A DNA stretch of 64,000 bases from Prosthecobacter vanneervenii (GCF_014203095.1 NZ_JACHIG010000001.1:1054001-1118000); one strand, 5' to 3'. Positions 47,078 through 58,000 are shown, counted from the stretch's first letter. Notes: a model not told the origin generated them from the sequence alone. Numbers and translations are program-made.

Positions 47078-47518
47078 TTATTCGGAAGCTTTCTTGGATT
47101 TGGCGGCCGCCTTCTTTTTGGCGGGAGCGCTGCGGCGGGCGGACTTAGGAGCCTTCTTCTCGCCTTCAGCCTTGGCTTCTTCAGCCTTGGGAGCACCGAT
47201 GACCACGGTGATGTGGGTCATGCGCTTCTTGATGGGGGCGGCGGAGCCACGGGCGCGTGGCATGATGCGGCTCAGGGCGGGTCCAGGGGTGGCCACTGCG
47301 GACTGAACGATGAACTCGGAGGCATCCTGTTCGTGGTTGTTCTCAGCGTTCGCGATGGCGGAGCGGAGAGTCTTGCCGACGAGGAAGGCGGCCTTTTTCG
47401 GGGTGAAGTCGAGAACGCTCAGCGCCTGATTGACGGGCATGCCGGTGATGGCACGAGTAACCTGGCGGGCTTTCTGCGAGGAGATCCTGGCGTATTTGAG
47501 GACGGAGCGGACGGACAT
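47078..47518 (-). CDS. rplV: 50S ribosomal protein L22
   Basis: The start at MSVRSVLKYARISSQK (47518) is set by similarity; the frame runs on to 47722, but that part overlaps the preceding gene. 146 residues, with ARQVTRAITGMPVNQAL and the tunnel loop region PRARGSAAPIKKRMTHI. A Lys/Ala/Ser tail of about 40 residues exceeds the usual length of ~110. Confidence 0.96.
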   Translation of the reverse strand: MSVRSVLKYARISSQKARQVTRAITGMPVNQALSVLDFTPKKAAFLVGKTLRSAIANAENNHEQDASEFIVQSAVATPGPALSRIMPRARGSAAPIKKRMTHITVVIGAPKAEEAKAEGEKKAPKSARRSAPAKKKAAAKSKKASE

Positions 47519-47543
47519 AAAGCGTGGGGGGTTCTGGACTTCG

Positions 47544-48323
47544 TTAAAGAGATTTGTTGAGATCGACGCGACCCCGGTCACCAACACGGACGGGATCATT
47601 GGCAGCGGCCAGTTCCTGGACCACAGCGCCACAGACAGTGTTGCGAACTTCAGTGACAAGCACCTTGGCGACAGGCTTGTCTTCGCGATAGATTTCAAAA
47701 GGCATGCCGGGCTTGACACCATCCTTGGCGCCGACGGAGAGGACGGCGATGCCGAGCTCCCCTTTCACGCTGACGATGCGGGCATTCTGGAGATCTGCAG
47801 CAGCCTGTCCCTGGGCATTGCCACCAGCCTTGACGAGCGCGGCATCAGCCTGAGTGATGGCGCGGTTGAGGCGGTCGGCAGCGGCGGGGTCGGCATTCTG
47901 CGCAGTCTTCATGAGGCCCATGCCGGACTCTGCGAGCTCGATGAGGGAGCTGGCCAGCTCATCGCGCTGCTCCTTCATGATACGGAGATCACTGAGAGCG
48001 GCGAGGAGGCGATCCTGCGTCTGATCCTTGGAGCTTTCGAGGGCGCCGAGGCCGAGGCCTTCCACAAGGCCGCGCAGCTTTTCATAGCGCTCCTTGAGTT
48101 CGGCGCTTTCAGCGTTGGCGGCAGCGGCGCTCTGGGCCAGGGCGTCGTTCTTGTCCTTGGCGGCAAGAAGAGCGGCGTCCTGGGCCTGGATCTTGGCGGC
48201 GGCAACCTGCAGCGAGAGGTGCAGTTCCTGATTCTCGAGTTTGTCATCCGCACGCACACCCACGACACCCGCCACGAGAAGCAGCGAGAGTGAAGTGAAA
48301 GTGATGGAAGCGCGGAGTGACAT
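47544..48323 (-). CDS. Secreted coiled-coil protein of unknown function inside the ribosomal operon
   Basis: A 259-residue protein between rpsS and rplV, spaced 22 and 25 bases from them, so part of the operon. It begins with a signal peptide (ITFTSLSLLLVAGVVGVRA), and residues about 28-190 are strongly helical with coiled-coil character (LQVAAAKIQAQDAALLAAKD). Residues about 185-259 look like a small beta domain (SVGAKDGVKPGMPFEIYRED, AKVLVTEVR, RVGDRGRVDL). That resembles the C-terminal pattern of several envelope-associated proteins, though I cannot name a family. The spacing and strand argue for genuine co-expression with ribosomal proteins, which have no obvious need of a periplasmic protein. 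Confidence 0.8.
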   Translation of the reverse strand: MSLRASITFTSLSLLLVAGVVGVRADDKLENQELHLSLQVAAAKIQAQDAALLAAKDKNDALAQSAAAANAESAELKERYEKLRGLVEGLGLGALESSKDQTQDRLLAALSDLRIMKEQRDELASSLIELAESGMGLMKTAQNADPAAADRLNRAITQADAALVKAGGNAQGQAAADLQNARIVSVKGELGIAVLSVGAKDGVKPGMPFEIYREDKPVAKVLVTEVRNTVCGAVVQELAAANDPVRVGDRGRVDLNKSL

Positions 48324-48345
48324 CTAGGGGCTCGAGGCTCAGGAA

Positions 48346-48624
48346 TTACTTGGCGGCCTTGACGGTGACAGCACCGTGAGACTTGAACAGACGGGTCAGG
48401 GCAAACTCGCCAAGACGGTGACCGACCATGTTTTCAGTGACATAGACGGAGACAAAGTCCTTGCCGTTGTGAACAAGGAAGGTGTGTCCGACGAGGTCAG
48501 GAGTGACCATGGAGGAACGGGCCCAGGTCTTGATGGGGCGTTTCTGCTTGGCGTCGTTGAGCTTGTCCACCTTGTCGAGGAGGGCCTGCTGAACGAAGGG
48601 ACCTTTTTTAAGAGAGCGTGCCAT
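48346..48624 (-). CDS. rpsS: 30S ribosomal protein S19
   Basis: 92 residues, usual length, with [19 protein letters not shown] and the signature [18 protein letters not shown]. It contacts S13 and the head of the 30S subunit. The next gene downstream is the secreted coiled-coil protein rather than rplV. Confidence 0.98.
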   Translation of the reverse strand: MARSLKKGPFVQQALLDKVDKLNDAKQKRPIKTWARSSMVTPDLVGHTFLVHNGKDFVSVYVTENMVGHRLGEFALTRLFKSHGAVTVKAAK

Positions 48625-48648
48625 GTGAGTGCGTGAGTGAGGAGTGGA

Positions 48649-49488
48649 TTACTTCTTGGCGTGACGGCTCTGGATGATGAGCTTGTTCGTGGCCTTCTTC
48701 TTGTTGCGGGTCTTCTCACCTTTCGCGTGGCCCCAGGGGCTGAGCAGGTGCTGGCGACCACCACCGGATTTGGAGCGGCCTTCACCACCACCGTTCGGGT
48801 GGTCGATCGGGTTCATACACATACCGCGGACGGTCGGGCGGGTGCCCTGCCAGCGTGTGCGGCCGGCCTTGGCGCTGACGACGTTCATGTGTTCCACATT
48901 GCCGACCTGGCCGATCGTGGCGTAGCACACGGCGAGGATCTTGCGGATTTCACCGGAGGGCATGCGCACCAGGGCGAAGTCGCCTTCGCGGTTGGAAAGG
49001 ACAGCAGCCTGGCCAGCAGCACGGGCGACGACGCCGCCTTTGCCGGGGGTGAGCTCGATGTTGTGGATCGAGGTACCGAGGGGGATCTTGCTCAGAGGAA
49101 GGGCATTGCCAAGATCAGGAGCAGCCTTTTCGCCGGCCATGACGGAAGCACCGACAGTGAGGGCGTTGGGGGCGAGGATGTAAGCGCGCTGGCCATCCTT
49201 GTACTCGATAAGGGCGATGCGGGCGGAGCGGTTCGGATCGTATTCGATACCGACAACCTTGGCGGCTTCATCACGGCGGGCGCGCTTGAAGTCGATGAGG
49301 CGGTAACGCTTGTCGTGACCACCACCGATGTGACGGCAGGTGATGCGACCAGTGTTGTTACGACCACCGCTCTTACGAAGGGCCACAGTGAGGCTCTTTT
49401 CAGGAGAGTGCTTGGTGATCTCCTCGAAGGAGTTCCACTCTTTGTAGCGATTTGTGGGCGTGGTAGGCTTGAAAGTTTTCAGCGCCAT
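48649..49488 (-). CDS. rplB: 50S ribosomal protein L2
   Basis: 279 residues with [20 protein letters not shown] and the C-terminal signature near [14 protein letters not shown]. The common bacterial sequence there is DHPHGGG; here the second histidine is asparagine. L2 lies near the peptidyl transferase centre. Otherwise standard in length and order. Confidence 0.97.
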   Translation of the reverse strand: MALKTFKPTTPTNRYKEWNSFEEITKHSPEKSLTVALRKSGGRNNTGRITCRHIGGGHDKRYRLIDFKRARRDEAAKVVGIEYDPNRSARIALIEYKDGQRAYILAPNALTVGASVMAGEKAAPDLGNALPLSKIPLGTSIHNIELTPGKGGVVARAAGQAAVLSNREGDFALVRMPSGEIRKILAVCYATIGQVGNVEHMNVVSAKAGRTRWQGTRPTVRGMCMNPIDHPNGGGEGRSKSGGGRQHLLSPWGHAKGEKTRNKKKATNKLIIQSRHAKK

Positions 49489-49525
49489 GACGTTAGAATA
49501 AAGTTAAAGGGTTGCGTGCCTGGGT

Positions 49526-49810
49526 TTACGCGAGGTCGAACTTCTCACCATCCTTGAGACGGACGATGGCTTTCTTCCAGTGGTTGGTGCGTCCGTAATC
49601 TGCGCGGCGCTCACGACGGGCCTTGCCGTCATAGTTCGCAGTGCGGACACCGGTGACTTTTTTGCCAAAGAGCTTTTCGATGGCCTGCTTGATGTCGATC
49701 TTAGTGGCATCGACATCGACGGAGAACACGTACTCGTTGTTTTTCTCGCCCAGCAGCGTGGCTTTTTCGCTGAGACGGATGGTTTTGATGACTTTATGAA
49801 GGTCTTTCAT
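49526..49810 (-). CDS. rplW: 50S ribosomal protein L23
   Basis: 94 residues, with IRLSEKATLLGEKNNEYVF and the loop VTGVRTANYDGKARRERR. It sits at the polypeptide exit and binds trigger factor and SRP. The start lies two bases after rplD. Confidence 0.96.
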   Translation of the reverse strand: MKDLHKVIKTIRLSEKATLLGEKNNEYVFSVDVDATKIDIKQAIEKLFGKKVTGVRTANYDGKARRERRADYGRTNHWKKAIVRLKDGEKFDLA

Positions 49811-49812
49811 GA

Positions 49813-50424
49813 TCAGGCGGTCCTCTTGGCAAGGGTTTCAAGGGCGTCTCCGGTCACCACGACGCTGCGGTAGCGGAGGAGGTGCTCGGCGTTGACTTCG
49901 TCGGCGGAGATGAGCTGCACGTTCTGCACGTTGCGGCCGGCGCGGAAGGTAAGTTCATCAAAGCCTTTACCGATAAGAAGCACGTTCTTGGCGGTAGTCA
50001 GGCCGTTGACAGCAGCGATGAAGCTCTTGGTCTTGCCATCGGCGACAGCAAAGCTGCCGGTGGTGATCACTTCGCCGTCCAGAATGCGGGCGGTGAGGGC
50101 GGCACGAAGAGCAAGCTTGCGGGTGTTCTTGGTGGTCTTCTTGGCCCACACAGTGGTGTTACGAGGACCAAAGACGACACCGCCGCCGCTCCAGATAGGG
50201 GAGCGCTTGGAACCCATACGGGCGTTACCGGTGCCCTTCTGGTTCCAGAGCTTCTTGCCGGAGCCGGAAACTTCGGAGCGATTCTTGGTGTGGGCATTGC
50301 CCTGACGGCGGTTGGCGCGGTAGGCGACAAGGACGTCGTTGAGAGCCTGGGAGCCTTTGTAGCCCTCGGTCAGTTGGATGTTGGCCGCCTTGGCGGCGTC
50401 AGCTGAAAGGATGGTCGCGGACAT
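49813..50424 (-). CDS. rplD: 50S ribosomal protein L4
   Basis: 203 residues. The tunnel loop NQKGTGNARMGSKRSPIWSG is clear, followed by GVVFGPRN and the globular part. In many bacteria L4 represses its own operon; nothing of the leader is visible here. Confidence 0.96.
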   Translation of the reverse strand: MSATILSADAAKAANIQLTEGYKGSQALNDVLVAYRANRRQGNAHTKNRSEVSGSGKKLWNQKGTGNARMGSKRSPIWSGGGVVFGPRNTTVWAKKTTKNTRKLALRAALTARILDGEVITTGSFAVADGKTKSFIAAVNGLTTAKNVLLIGKGFDELTFRAGRNVQNVQLISADEVNAEHLLRYRSVVVTGDALETLAKRTA

Positions 50425-50441
50425 GGTTCAGTTCCTCAGGG

Positions 50442-51092
50442 TTATTTCTTGGCGACGGCCTTCTTGCCGGGGCGCACCACAACGATGCTGCCAGTGTTGC
50501 CGGGGAGGGCGCCTTTGATGAGAAGGATGCCTTCTTCAGGGCGGCTCTGGACGACGACCAGGTTCTGCGTGGTGCAGCGGGTGGTGCCATCGTGGCCGGG
50601 CATCTTCTGGTTCTTCCACACAAGGCCGGGGGTGAGACGGCAGCCGATGGAACCGGTTCGACGGTGCATCATGTGACCGTGGGTGGCGGGCTGGCCACTG
50701 AAGTTCCAGCGCTTCACAACGCCCTGGAAACCTTTACCCTTGGTGTTGCCGATGACGTCAACGATCTGGCCGTTGCTGAAGATGCTGGCGTCAAGCTTGG
50801 CGTCTGCAGCGGGAAGCTGGTCGTCGCTGGCGATGCGGAATTCCTTGACGATGCGCTTGGCGCTGCTGCCGTGCTTCTTGAAGTGGCCCAGCAGGGGCTT
50901 GCTGACGCGGGATTCCTTGGTCTGCTCACCGTAGCCGACCTGGACAGCGCTGTACTTGTCCTTGCCGTCGCTGCGCTTCACCTGAAGGATGGTGTTGCCG
51001 CTGACATCGACCACCGTGACGGAGACTGCATCTCCTTTGGCGTCATAGACCTTGGTCATGCCGAGTTTTTTGCCGATCAATCCGAGACTCAT
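50442..51092 (-). CDS. rplC: 50S ribosomal protein L3
   Basis: 216 residues, beginning SLGLIGKKLGMTKVYD, with the long central loop around GQPATHGHMMHRRTGSIG that reaches the peptidyl transferase centre. A clear Shine-Dalgarno AGGAGG precedes the ATG. One of the first proteins in 50S assembly. Confidence 0.97.
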   Translation of the reverse strand: MSLGLIGKKLGMTKVYDAKGDAVSVTVVDVSGNTILQVKRSDGKDKYSAVQVGYGEQTKESRVSKPLLGHFKKHGSSAKRIVKEFRIASDDQLPAADAKLDASIFSNGQIVDVIGNTKGKGFQGVVKRWNFSGQPATHGHMMHRRTGSIGCRLTPGLVWKNQKMPGHDGTTRCTTQNLVVVQSRPEEGILLIKGALPGNTGSIVVVRPGKKAVAKK

Positions 51093-51129
51093 GAATGTGT
51101 CCTCCTGTGTTTAATTGTAATGATCCGCC

Positions 51130-51438
51130 TTAGATCTTGATGGTGATGTCCACACCGGAGGGCAGGTTGAGCTTCTTGAGCTCGTCCACGGTGCGGGAGG
51201 TGGGGTCCACGATGTCAAGCAGGCGCTTGTGCGTGCGGATTTCGAACTGGTCCATGGACTTCTTGTCCACGTGCGGAGAACGGTTCACGGTGTACTTCTC
51301 GATGCGGGTGGGCAGCGGGATGGGGCCTGCGACACGCGCGCCGGTGCGCTTCGCGGTTTCGACGATGTCGGCGGTGCTCTTGTCGAGCACGCGATAGTCA
51401 TAGGCGCGGAGGCGGATTCTGATGCGTTGATTATTCAT
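51130..51438 (-). CDS. rpsJ: 30S ribosomal protein S10
   Basis: 102 residues, exact length, with the signature [20 protein letters not shown]. It directly follows fusA; tuf, common at this point in proteobacteria, is absent. S10 is also the NusE transcription factor. Confidence 0.98.
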   Translation of the reverse strand: MNNQRIRIRLRAYDYRVLDKSTADIVETAKRTGARVAGPIPLPTRIEKYTVNRSPHVDKKSMDQFEIRTHKRLLDIVDPTSRTVDELKKLNLPSGVDITIKI

Positions 51439-51479
51439 GACAATGGTCCGTGGGAAAAGGGGTTCAGTGCACGTGTGCG

Positions 51480-53630
51480 TTAGGACTTGGAGCCACCACG
51501 CTGTTCGACGATCTGCTCAACGATCTGGTTCGGCACCTGCTCGAAGTGAGAAGGCTGCATGGAGTAGCTGGCGCGGCCAGAGGAGAGGGTGCGGATGGCG
51601 GTGGAGTAACCGAACATTTCCGCAAGGGGGACTTCAGCGCGGAGGATTGCGGTGGTGCCGCGGCTGTCCATGCCCTGAATCTTGCCACGGCGACGGTTAA
51701 GGTCACCCATGATGTCGCCCTGATAGTCTTCGGGGGTGGAGGCTTCCACGGCCATGATCGGCTCAAGAAGGATGCACTTGGCTTTCTTGAGGGCGTCTTT
51801 GACGGCGAAGATACCGGCCATCTTGAAGGCGTTTTCGTTGGAGTCCACTTCGTGGCTGGAGCCGTCCACGAGGTCGATGTGCATGTCGATCACCGGATAA
51901 CCGGCGATGATGCCGTTGAGAGCAGCTTCGATGCAGCCTGCCTTGGCGGGGTTGATGAATTCTTTCGGGATCGTACCACCGACCACCTTGTTTTCGACAA
52001 CGATGCCGGAGCCTTTCTCACCAGGGCGGACCTTGATGACGACGTGGCCATACTGACCACGACCACCGGACTGCTTGACGAGCTTGCCTTCGCCATCGGC
52101 GGGCTGGGTGAGGGTTTCGCGGTAAGCGATCTGCGGCTTGCCGGTGTTAGTTTCCACCTTGTGCTCGCGCTTGAGGCGGTCGCAGAGAATTTCGAGGTGA
52201 AGCTCGCCCATGCCGGCGATGATGGTCTGGCCGGTTTCTTCGTCGGTCTTGACGAAGAATGTAGGATCTTCTTCGGAGAGGCGCTGCAGGGCATTGGCCA
52301 TGCGCTCCTGGTCGCCCTTGGTCTTCGGCTCCACGGCCATGGAGATCACGGGTTCCGGGAAGGTTGGCGGCTCAAGCTGAACTTCGAGGCTGTCGTCGCA
52401 GAAGGTGTCGCCAGTGCGGACGTCCTTCACGCCCACGAGGGCGGCGATATCGCCAGAATAGCAGGTGTCGATGTCCTTGTGGACGGCTGCCTGAATCTGG
52501 ATGAGGCGGCCCACACGCTCAGACTTGCGAGTGCGGGGATTGTAGATGGTGTCGCCCTTGGAAACCTTGCCGGAGTAAACGCGGAAGAAGACGAGGCGGC
52601 CGAACTTGTCGGACCAGAGCTTGAAGCCGAGGGCGATGAACTTGCCGTTGTCGTCCGGCTTGGCTTCGATGATGTTTTCGGGTTCGTCCACCACGGTGCC
52701 CTTCTGAGGCTCGATGTCGAGGGGGCCGGGGAGGTAGTCGATCACGGCGTCGATCAGATACTGCACGCCCTTGTTCTTGAAGGCGGAGCCACCGGCCATC
52801 GGGATGATCTTGTTGGCGATCACGGAGCGGCGGAGGCCAGCCTTGAGTTCTTTCGGGCCGATGGGCTGCTCTTCGAGGAACATCATGCCCAGCTCTTCGT
52901 CGGAGCTGCAGACGGCGTCCAGGAGCTCATCATAGGCGGCTTTGGCGGTTGCCACTTCGTCGCCTTCCAGGTCACGCACGGTGTACTTGGAGCCAAACTT
53001 TTCGTCATCGGAGTAGATGATGGCCTTCTGGTTCACCACGTCGATCTGGCCGATGAGGTTGTCTTCAGCACCGATCGGGATCAGGATCGGGAAGGCAGGA
53101 GCACCGAGCTTGGTGCGGACGTCCTTCACCACGTTGAAGAAGTTGGCACCGGTGCGGTCCATCTTGTTCACGAAGGCGATACGAGGAACGCCATACTTTT
53201 CAGCCTGACGGTAAACGGTTTCGGACTGGGGCTGCACACCTGCCACGCCGCAGAGCACGAAGATGGCACCGTCAAGCACGCGGAGGGAACGTTCCACTTC
53301 AGCAGTGAAGTCCACGTGTCCAGGGGTGTCGATGATGTTGACGCGGATGTCTTCGAGTTCGCGGGACTTGTAGATGCCGGCTTCCTTGAGCTGCTTCCAC
53401 TTGGCGGTCACAGCAGCGGAGGTGATGGTGATGCCGCGCTCTTTTTCCTGCTCCATCCAGTCGGTGGTGGCAGCGCCGTCATGCACTTCACCGATCTTGT
53501 GGATCATGCCCGTGTAGAACAGAATACGCTCGGTGAGGGTCGTCTTGCCCGCGTCGATGTGGGCGCAGATCCCGATATTGCGGGTGCGCTCAAGTGGGAA
53601 TTCGCGGTTGGGGGAATTGGGGTTCGACAT
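51480..53630 (-). CDS. fusA: Elongation factor G
   Basis: 716 residues, slightly longer than usual. G-domain motifs are [24 protein letters not shown] and [10 protein letters not shown]; domain II-V blocks include [13 protein letters not shown] and [16 protein letters not shown] GGRGQYGHV. It catalyses tRNA-mRNA translocation with GTP. Located between rpsG and rpsJ. A second EF-G may exist elsewhere, but this is the operon-encoded housekeeping copy. Confidence 0.97.
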   Translation of the reverse strand: MSNPNSPNREFPLERTRNIGICAHIDAGKTTLTERILFYTGMIHKIGEVHDGAATTDWMEQEKERGITITSAAVTAKWKQLKEAGIYKSRELEDIRVNIIDTPGHVDFTAEVERSLRVLDGAIFVLCGVAGVQPQSETVYRQAEKYGVPRIAFVNKMDRTGANFFNVVKDVRTKLGAPAFPILIPIGAEDNLIGQIDVVNQKAIIYSDDEKFGSKYTVRDLEGDEVATAKAAYDELLDAVCSSDEELGMMFLEEQPIGPKELKAGLRRSVIANKIIPMAGGSAFKNKGVQYLIDAVIDYLPGPLDIEPQKGTVVDEPENIIEAKPDDNGKFIALGFKLWSDKFGRLVFFRVYSGKVSKGDTIYNPRTRKSERVGRLIQIQAAVHKDIDTCYSGDIAALVGVKDVRTGDTFCDDSLEVQLEPPTFPEPVISMAVEPKTKGDQERMANALQRLSEEDPTFFVKTDEETGQTIIAGMGELHLEILCDRLKREHKVETNTGKPQIAYRETLTQPADGEGKLVKQSGGRGQYGHVVIKVRPGEKGSGIVVENKVVGGTIPKEFINPAKAGCIEAALNGIIAGYPVIDMHIDLVDGSSHEVDSNENAFKMAGIFAVKDALKKAKCILLEPIMAVEASTPEDYQGDIMGDLNRRRGKIQGMDSRGTTAILRAEVPLAEMFGYSTAIRTLSSGRASYSMQPSHFEQVPNQIVEQIVEQRGGSKS

Positions 53631-53681
53631 GGGGTCGTTTAAAAGGCGTGAAGTGGACGAGAAAAAGTGATGGGAGAACGA

Positions 53682-54155
53682 TTAGAAACGGAAGTGGGCG
53701 AAGGCGCGGTTGGCCTGTGCCTGCTTGTGAACGTCGTCGCGCTTGCGGACGGCATTCCCCTGCCCTTGGGCGGCGTCCTTGAGCTCATTGGCCAGGGCGC
53801 GGTGCATGGCCTGACCTTTGCGGCCACGGGCGAAACCGACGATCCAGCGCATGGCCAGGGACTCCTGACGGCGGGGGGAGACTTCGAGGGGCACCTGGTA
53901 GGTGGCACCACCGACGCGACGGGCTTTGACTTCCACGCGAGGCTTGGTGTTTTCGATGGCGCGGTTGAAGAGCTCCAGAGGATCGACGCTGTCGGTCTTC
54001 TCGTTGAGGGCTTCGATGGCGGAATAGACGATGCGCTCGGCAAGGGACTTCTTGCCATCAAGCATGATGTTGCTGATGAGGGTAGCAACGAGTTCGCTGT
54101 CGTAACGGCTGTCCTTGCGAACCTCTTTGTTGTAAACGCGTTTTCTGCGGGCCAT
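53682..54155 (-). CDS. rpsG: 30S ribosomal protein S7
   Basis: 157 residues, normal. It starts MARRKRVYNKEVRKDSRY and contains KPRVEVKARRVGGATYQVP. It nucleates the 30S head and in other bacteria regulates the str operon. Confidence 0.98.
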   Translation of the reverse strand: MARRKRVYNKEVRKDSRYDSELVATLISNIMLDGKKSLAERIVYSAIEALNEKTDSVDPLELFNRAIENTKPRVEVKARRVGGATYQVPLEVSPRRQESLAMRWIVGFARGRKGQAMHRALANELKDAAQGQGNAVRKRDDVHKQAQANRAFAHFRF

Positions 54156-54191
54156 GGCGTGGAGAGATGGAGATTTAAATCAGACGGGTTC

Positions 54192-54596
54192 TTACTTCTT
54201 CTTGGCGGCGGCTGCGGCTGCACCGGCCTTTGGACGCTTGGCACCGTATTTGGAACGGCCACGGCGGCGGGCTTCAACGCCAAGGCAGTCAAGGGTACCG
54301 CGGACGATGTGGTAACGCACACCGGGCAAGTCTTTCACACGACCACCGCGGACGAGCACGATGCTGTGCTCCTGAAGATTGTGACCTTCACCACCGATGT
54401 AGGCGATGACTTCGTAGCCGTTGGTCAGACGGACCTTGGCCACCTTACGAAGAGCGGAGTTGGGCTTCTTCGGGGTGCGGGTCATCACCTGAAGGCAGAC
54501 GCCGCGACGCTGCGGGCACTTTGCAAGCGCAGGAGACTTCGACTTTACCGCCTTGTCTTTGCGGCCGTGTCTGACGAGTTGATTGATGGTGGGCAT
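54192..54596 (-). CDS. rpsL: 30S ribosomal protein S12
   Basis: The start [15 protein letters not shown] (54596) is fixed by similarity, although the frame is open to 54800. 134 residues. [11 protein letters not shown] and [13 protein letters not shown] are intact with both lysines linked to streptomycin sensitivity. A tail [11 protein letters not shown] extends the usual C-terminus. First gene of the 25-gene run. Confidence 0.98.
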   Translation of the reverse strand: MPTINQLVRHGRKDKAVKSKSPALAKCPQRRGVCLQVMTRTPKKPNSALRKVAKVRLTNGYEVIAYIGGEGHNLQEHSIVLVRGGRVKDLPGVRYHIVRGTLDCLGVEARRRGRSKYGAKRPKAGAAAAAAKKK

Positions 54597-55016
54597 GGTG
54601 TGAAAGAGCTGTGAGCCTTGGCTTTGTTCGTAGCCAGCTTCGGGGGACAGCGCGCCATGCTCACATTGAGCATACGCAGACTTTTCCGGATCTGGTTCCG
54701 ATAATGAAGAGCCTCCGTGGAGGGTCTTTATTGAGCCAGCTTCGTGGGGGAGGCTGGGCCTTGGGAGCGCGCATCTTGGCGAGTCCCCAACCATGCGCAA
54801 GAACTATTTCACCTTTTTCGAGTTTATTTTCGAGGAGTTATTCACAAGGATCGTGCCGCCCAAATGACATCTTTACACACTGTTAATCAATGACTTACCA
54901 GCCAAGTCAAACACACCAAACGCCACACACACCTGCAATGTGGAAAACTTTTTCTTTATCCATTTTGACCTCCCTGACCGCAAAAGCTCGATTTTCAGCG
55001 GAGCATGCCCGCCCAA
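54597..55016. other. Leader and promoter region of the ribosomal run
   Basis: About 420 bases without a gene, upstream of rpsL and downstream of the stop of the repeat-protein gene. The part around 54810-54960 is AT-rich compared with the surroundings, as expected for a strong promoter region and a long 5' leader of about 280 bases. Confidence 0.5.
54881..54910 (-). promoter_or_regulatory. Candidate promoter of the ribosomal run
   Basis: On the minus strand TTGACT (54905-54910) and TTAACA (54881-54886) are separated by 18 bases, a fair sigma-70 match at the -35 and weaker at the -10. It would give a leader of about 280 bases ahead of rpsL. No start-site data are available to test it. Confidence 0.35.
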
Positions 55017-58000
55017 TTACTGCCGCGTCACCTGCAGGCGCATAAAGCGCCGGGCGGCGTCCTGCATGCTGACGGGGTCGAAGACTTCGACATTGAGGGG
55101 GGTGGGTATGGTATACACTGGGGTCATGCCGGGAAGGGTGAGCGTCCCGCCACTAATGCCCCCTCCTCCCACTCCGATGATGATGAGTCCTCCTGAGACA
55201 CTACCGCCAGTAGTGCCCCCAGAACTAGGCACACCCTCGGCGACAAAGCCCGGCCCGGTGGTGACGCCGCCACCCGTGCTGGTAGCCACGGTAGTCCAGG
55301 GCCCCAGAGGGCTGTCTGCCGTCTGCACTTCATAGGTGATGTCCGTCTTGGCGGGATCTCGCTGAAAGGTCAGGCTGAGATGCTGAGTGCCTGAGTAGTC
55401 TTTCAGCGTGGGCTGGGGTGCCGTAGCAGCTGTCGTGGGGTCCATGCCAAGGGCATATTTGAGCAGATTGGGCAGCCCATCCCCGGCAGGAGCAGCGAGG
55501 TCCGAGGCGCTGCCGGTGTTTGAGGTGGTGCTAAACCGGGCCTGCCTCCACGCATCCACAGGTGCCAGTGTGGTGAAGGTAGCGTCACTGCCGTAGTAGG
55601 TGTTGCCGTAGCTGTCGGAGAGCTTGAGGCGGTAGTGGTAGGTGGTCTGCGGCAGCAGCGGGGCCACGGCGGTACTGGTGGCGACGGGGTCAAATCCCCC
55701 CAGCGAGGGCGTGGTCAGGGAGCCGCCGGATGAGGCGCTGGCATAGCGAATGGAGTCCACCCCGTTGTAGGTGACCGGAATGGCTGCATAAGAAGCGAAA
55801 CCCGAGGCCGAGGCATTGCCACCCGTGATGTTGGAAGGCAGGATGATGATGAGGTTGCTGCCACCACCAAGTCCGCCACCGATCACCAAAGTCCCCCCGC
55901 CGCCGATCACCACCCCTCCTGTGAAGGCCTGCGCATTGGCGTAGCGGAAGAGCGTGGATCCCGAGGTGATCAGAGTATAGCCTGCCGCAATATTTTGCCC
56001 ATAGGCCGTGGTGGTGCCGAAGTCAAAACTGGCGGTGTAATGCCCGCCCTGGTTGTTGCTGGTGCCATTGAGCATGGCCGAAATGGGCTGGACGCTGGTG
56101 GCTGCTGTAGTGATGACGGTGGGCGGAGCCAGGGTGTGCACCACGGTGTCCGGCCCTGTGGCAGAGCCCTCAGCATTCGTCACCACCACCCGAAAGTGGT
56201 AGTCCGTGTCTGCGAGCAGTCCCGAGATGTCATTGGTGGAAATGGCCCGGGTGCCTGCGGCGGACGTGGTCGTGGAGGTGTACTGACTGCCATAGGTGGT
56301 GTCCGTGCCATACTCGATGACCACCGTGGCGGGCGAGCTGCCGGTCTCCACATCCGCGATCACCCGGGCAGCCGTGGTGGCCAGCGGTCCGGATACCGTG
56401 GTGAGGGATGAGGGCGGCGTGGCGGGAGCGCCCGTGGTGAAGGTCTGATCCGCACCATAAAAGCCCTGGGTGGTGTCGATGGAGGTGTGGTTGGAATTGA
56501 AATAGATGGCGCAGAGGCGGTAGTGGTAGGTGGTGTTGGGCAGGAGATGCCCGACGGTGGCGGTGACCGGGGTGTCCGCCGCGCCGCCTAGGTAGTTCCC
56601 AGCTGGAGAGATGACCGTGCCATAGCTGGTGGTGGTGCCAATCTGGAAGAAGAGGCCGAAAGGCCCGCCGCCGCTGGCATTGCCGCTGCCGCTGAGCACG
56701 GCGGTCATGTCCGTCACACCAGTGGCTGCAGCAGTGGTGACGGTGGGCGAGCCCTGCGTGGTAAAGGTGCCGTAGGCGCTGTAGGTGGTGCCCTTCACAT
56801 TGGTGGCACCGCAGCGATAGCTGTAGGCCGTGGAGGGCTGAAGCTGGGTGAAAACCGCCTTTTCTGTAGATACCACCTGGCCTGGACTGAGTGTGGACGG
56901 GAAGCCTGAAACTTGCTGGACTGCTCCGCCAGCCACCGGCTGGCATTCCCAGAAAACCGTGGTGTAGGCTGTACCCGCATCCAGGTAATTAATTCCCACG
57001 GTCGTGGAGGTGACCCCCACCTGAGCTGCATAAACAGTGCCTAGTGTGGGCGCGATGTTGTCATTGGTGGTAAAGGATCCATAGGCGCCGTAGGTGGTGC
57101 CGCGGGCGCTGGTAGCCCCGCAGCGGTAGGTATAGAGGGTGGCGGCCTGCAGTCCGGTGAGCTGCACGGATGAGGCGGTGCTGCTGCCGAGGGTCACACT
57201 GGCGGGCGAGCTGTCGATGGTCTGCACAGAGCCGCCCGCAGCTTGGTATTCCCAGAAGATGGTGGCGTCTGCACTGCCCGCGCTGACGGCATCGACCGAT
57301 AAAGTGGCCGTGGAGATCCCGATCTGGCTGGCGGAGACATTTCCCACCGTCGGCGCGGAGCTGGCCGTGGTGGTAAAGGTCATGTCTGGCCCGGTGTAGT
57401 CCTCCTGGGCGGTGCTGAACACAAAGCGCACCCGCGCCCGGTAGTGATAGGTGGTGGAAGGCTGGAGGTTGGAGGCTGTGGCGCTGAAGGAGGTCGGGCC
57501 AGTGGCAGTGCCCGGTGAAGCACTGATGCTGGTGCCGTAGCTGGCAGTGGTGCCGAAATCAAAGCTCAAGGCTGCCCCCCCGATAACCCCCGTGATGACC
57601 AGGTCACCATTGAGCACGGCGGAGAAATCCTGCACCGCCGAGGCCGCGCCTGTGGTGACGACAGGCAGGCTGGCGGTGGTGAAGGTGGCGTCCGTCGCGG
57701 TCACGCTCCCCTGCGCATTGGTGAGCACGCAGGTCATGTGGTAGGTGGTGCCAGGAGTAAGGCCGGACAGCTCTGCCAGCACAGGGCCATAGGTACCCAG
57801 CGGCACGGTTATGAGGGAGCTGGCGGTGGCCCCGTAATCGGTGGTGAGACCGTATTTAAAAGTGCCGCTGGTTTCAGAGCTTCCGGCATAGACTGGGTAG
57901 CAGGCCACCGCAGCCATAGTGGGCGTGGCGGCAACAGCCACCATAGACCCGGCCGTGGGCGGCGTGGTGGCGGCGGCGGTGGTGAAGGTCTGGTCCGGTC

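Noticed and set aside
51450..53642. 730-codon plus-strand open frame
   Set aside because: Exact antisense shadow of fusA; histidine/glycine/valine-rich without family features.
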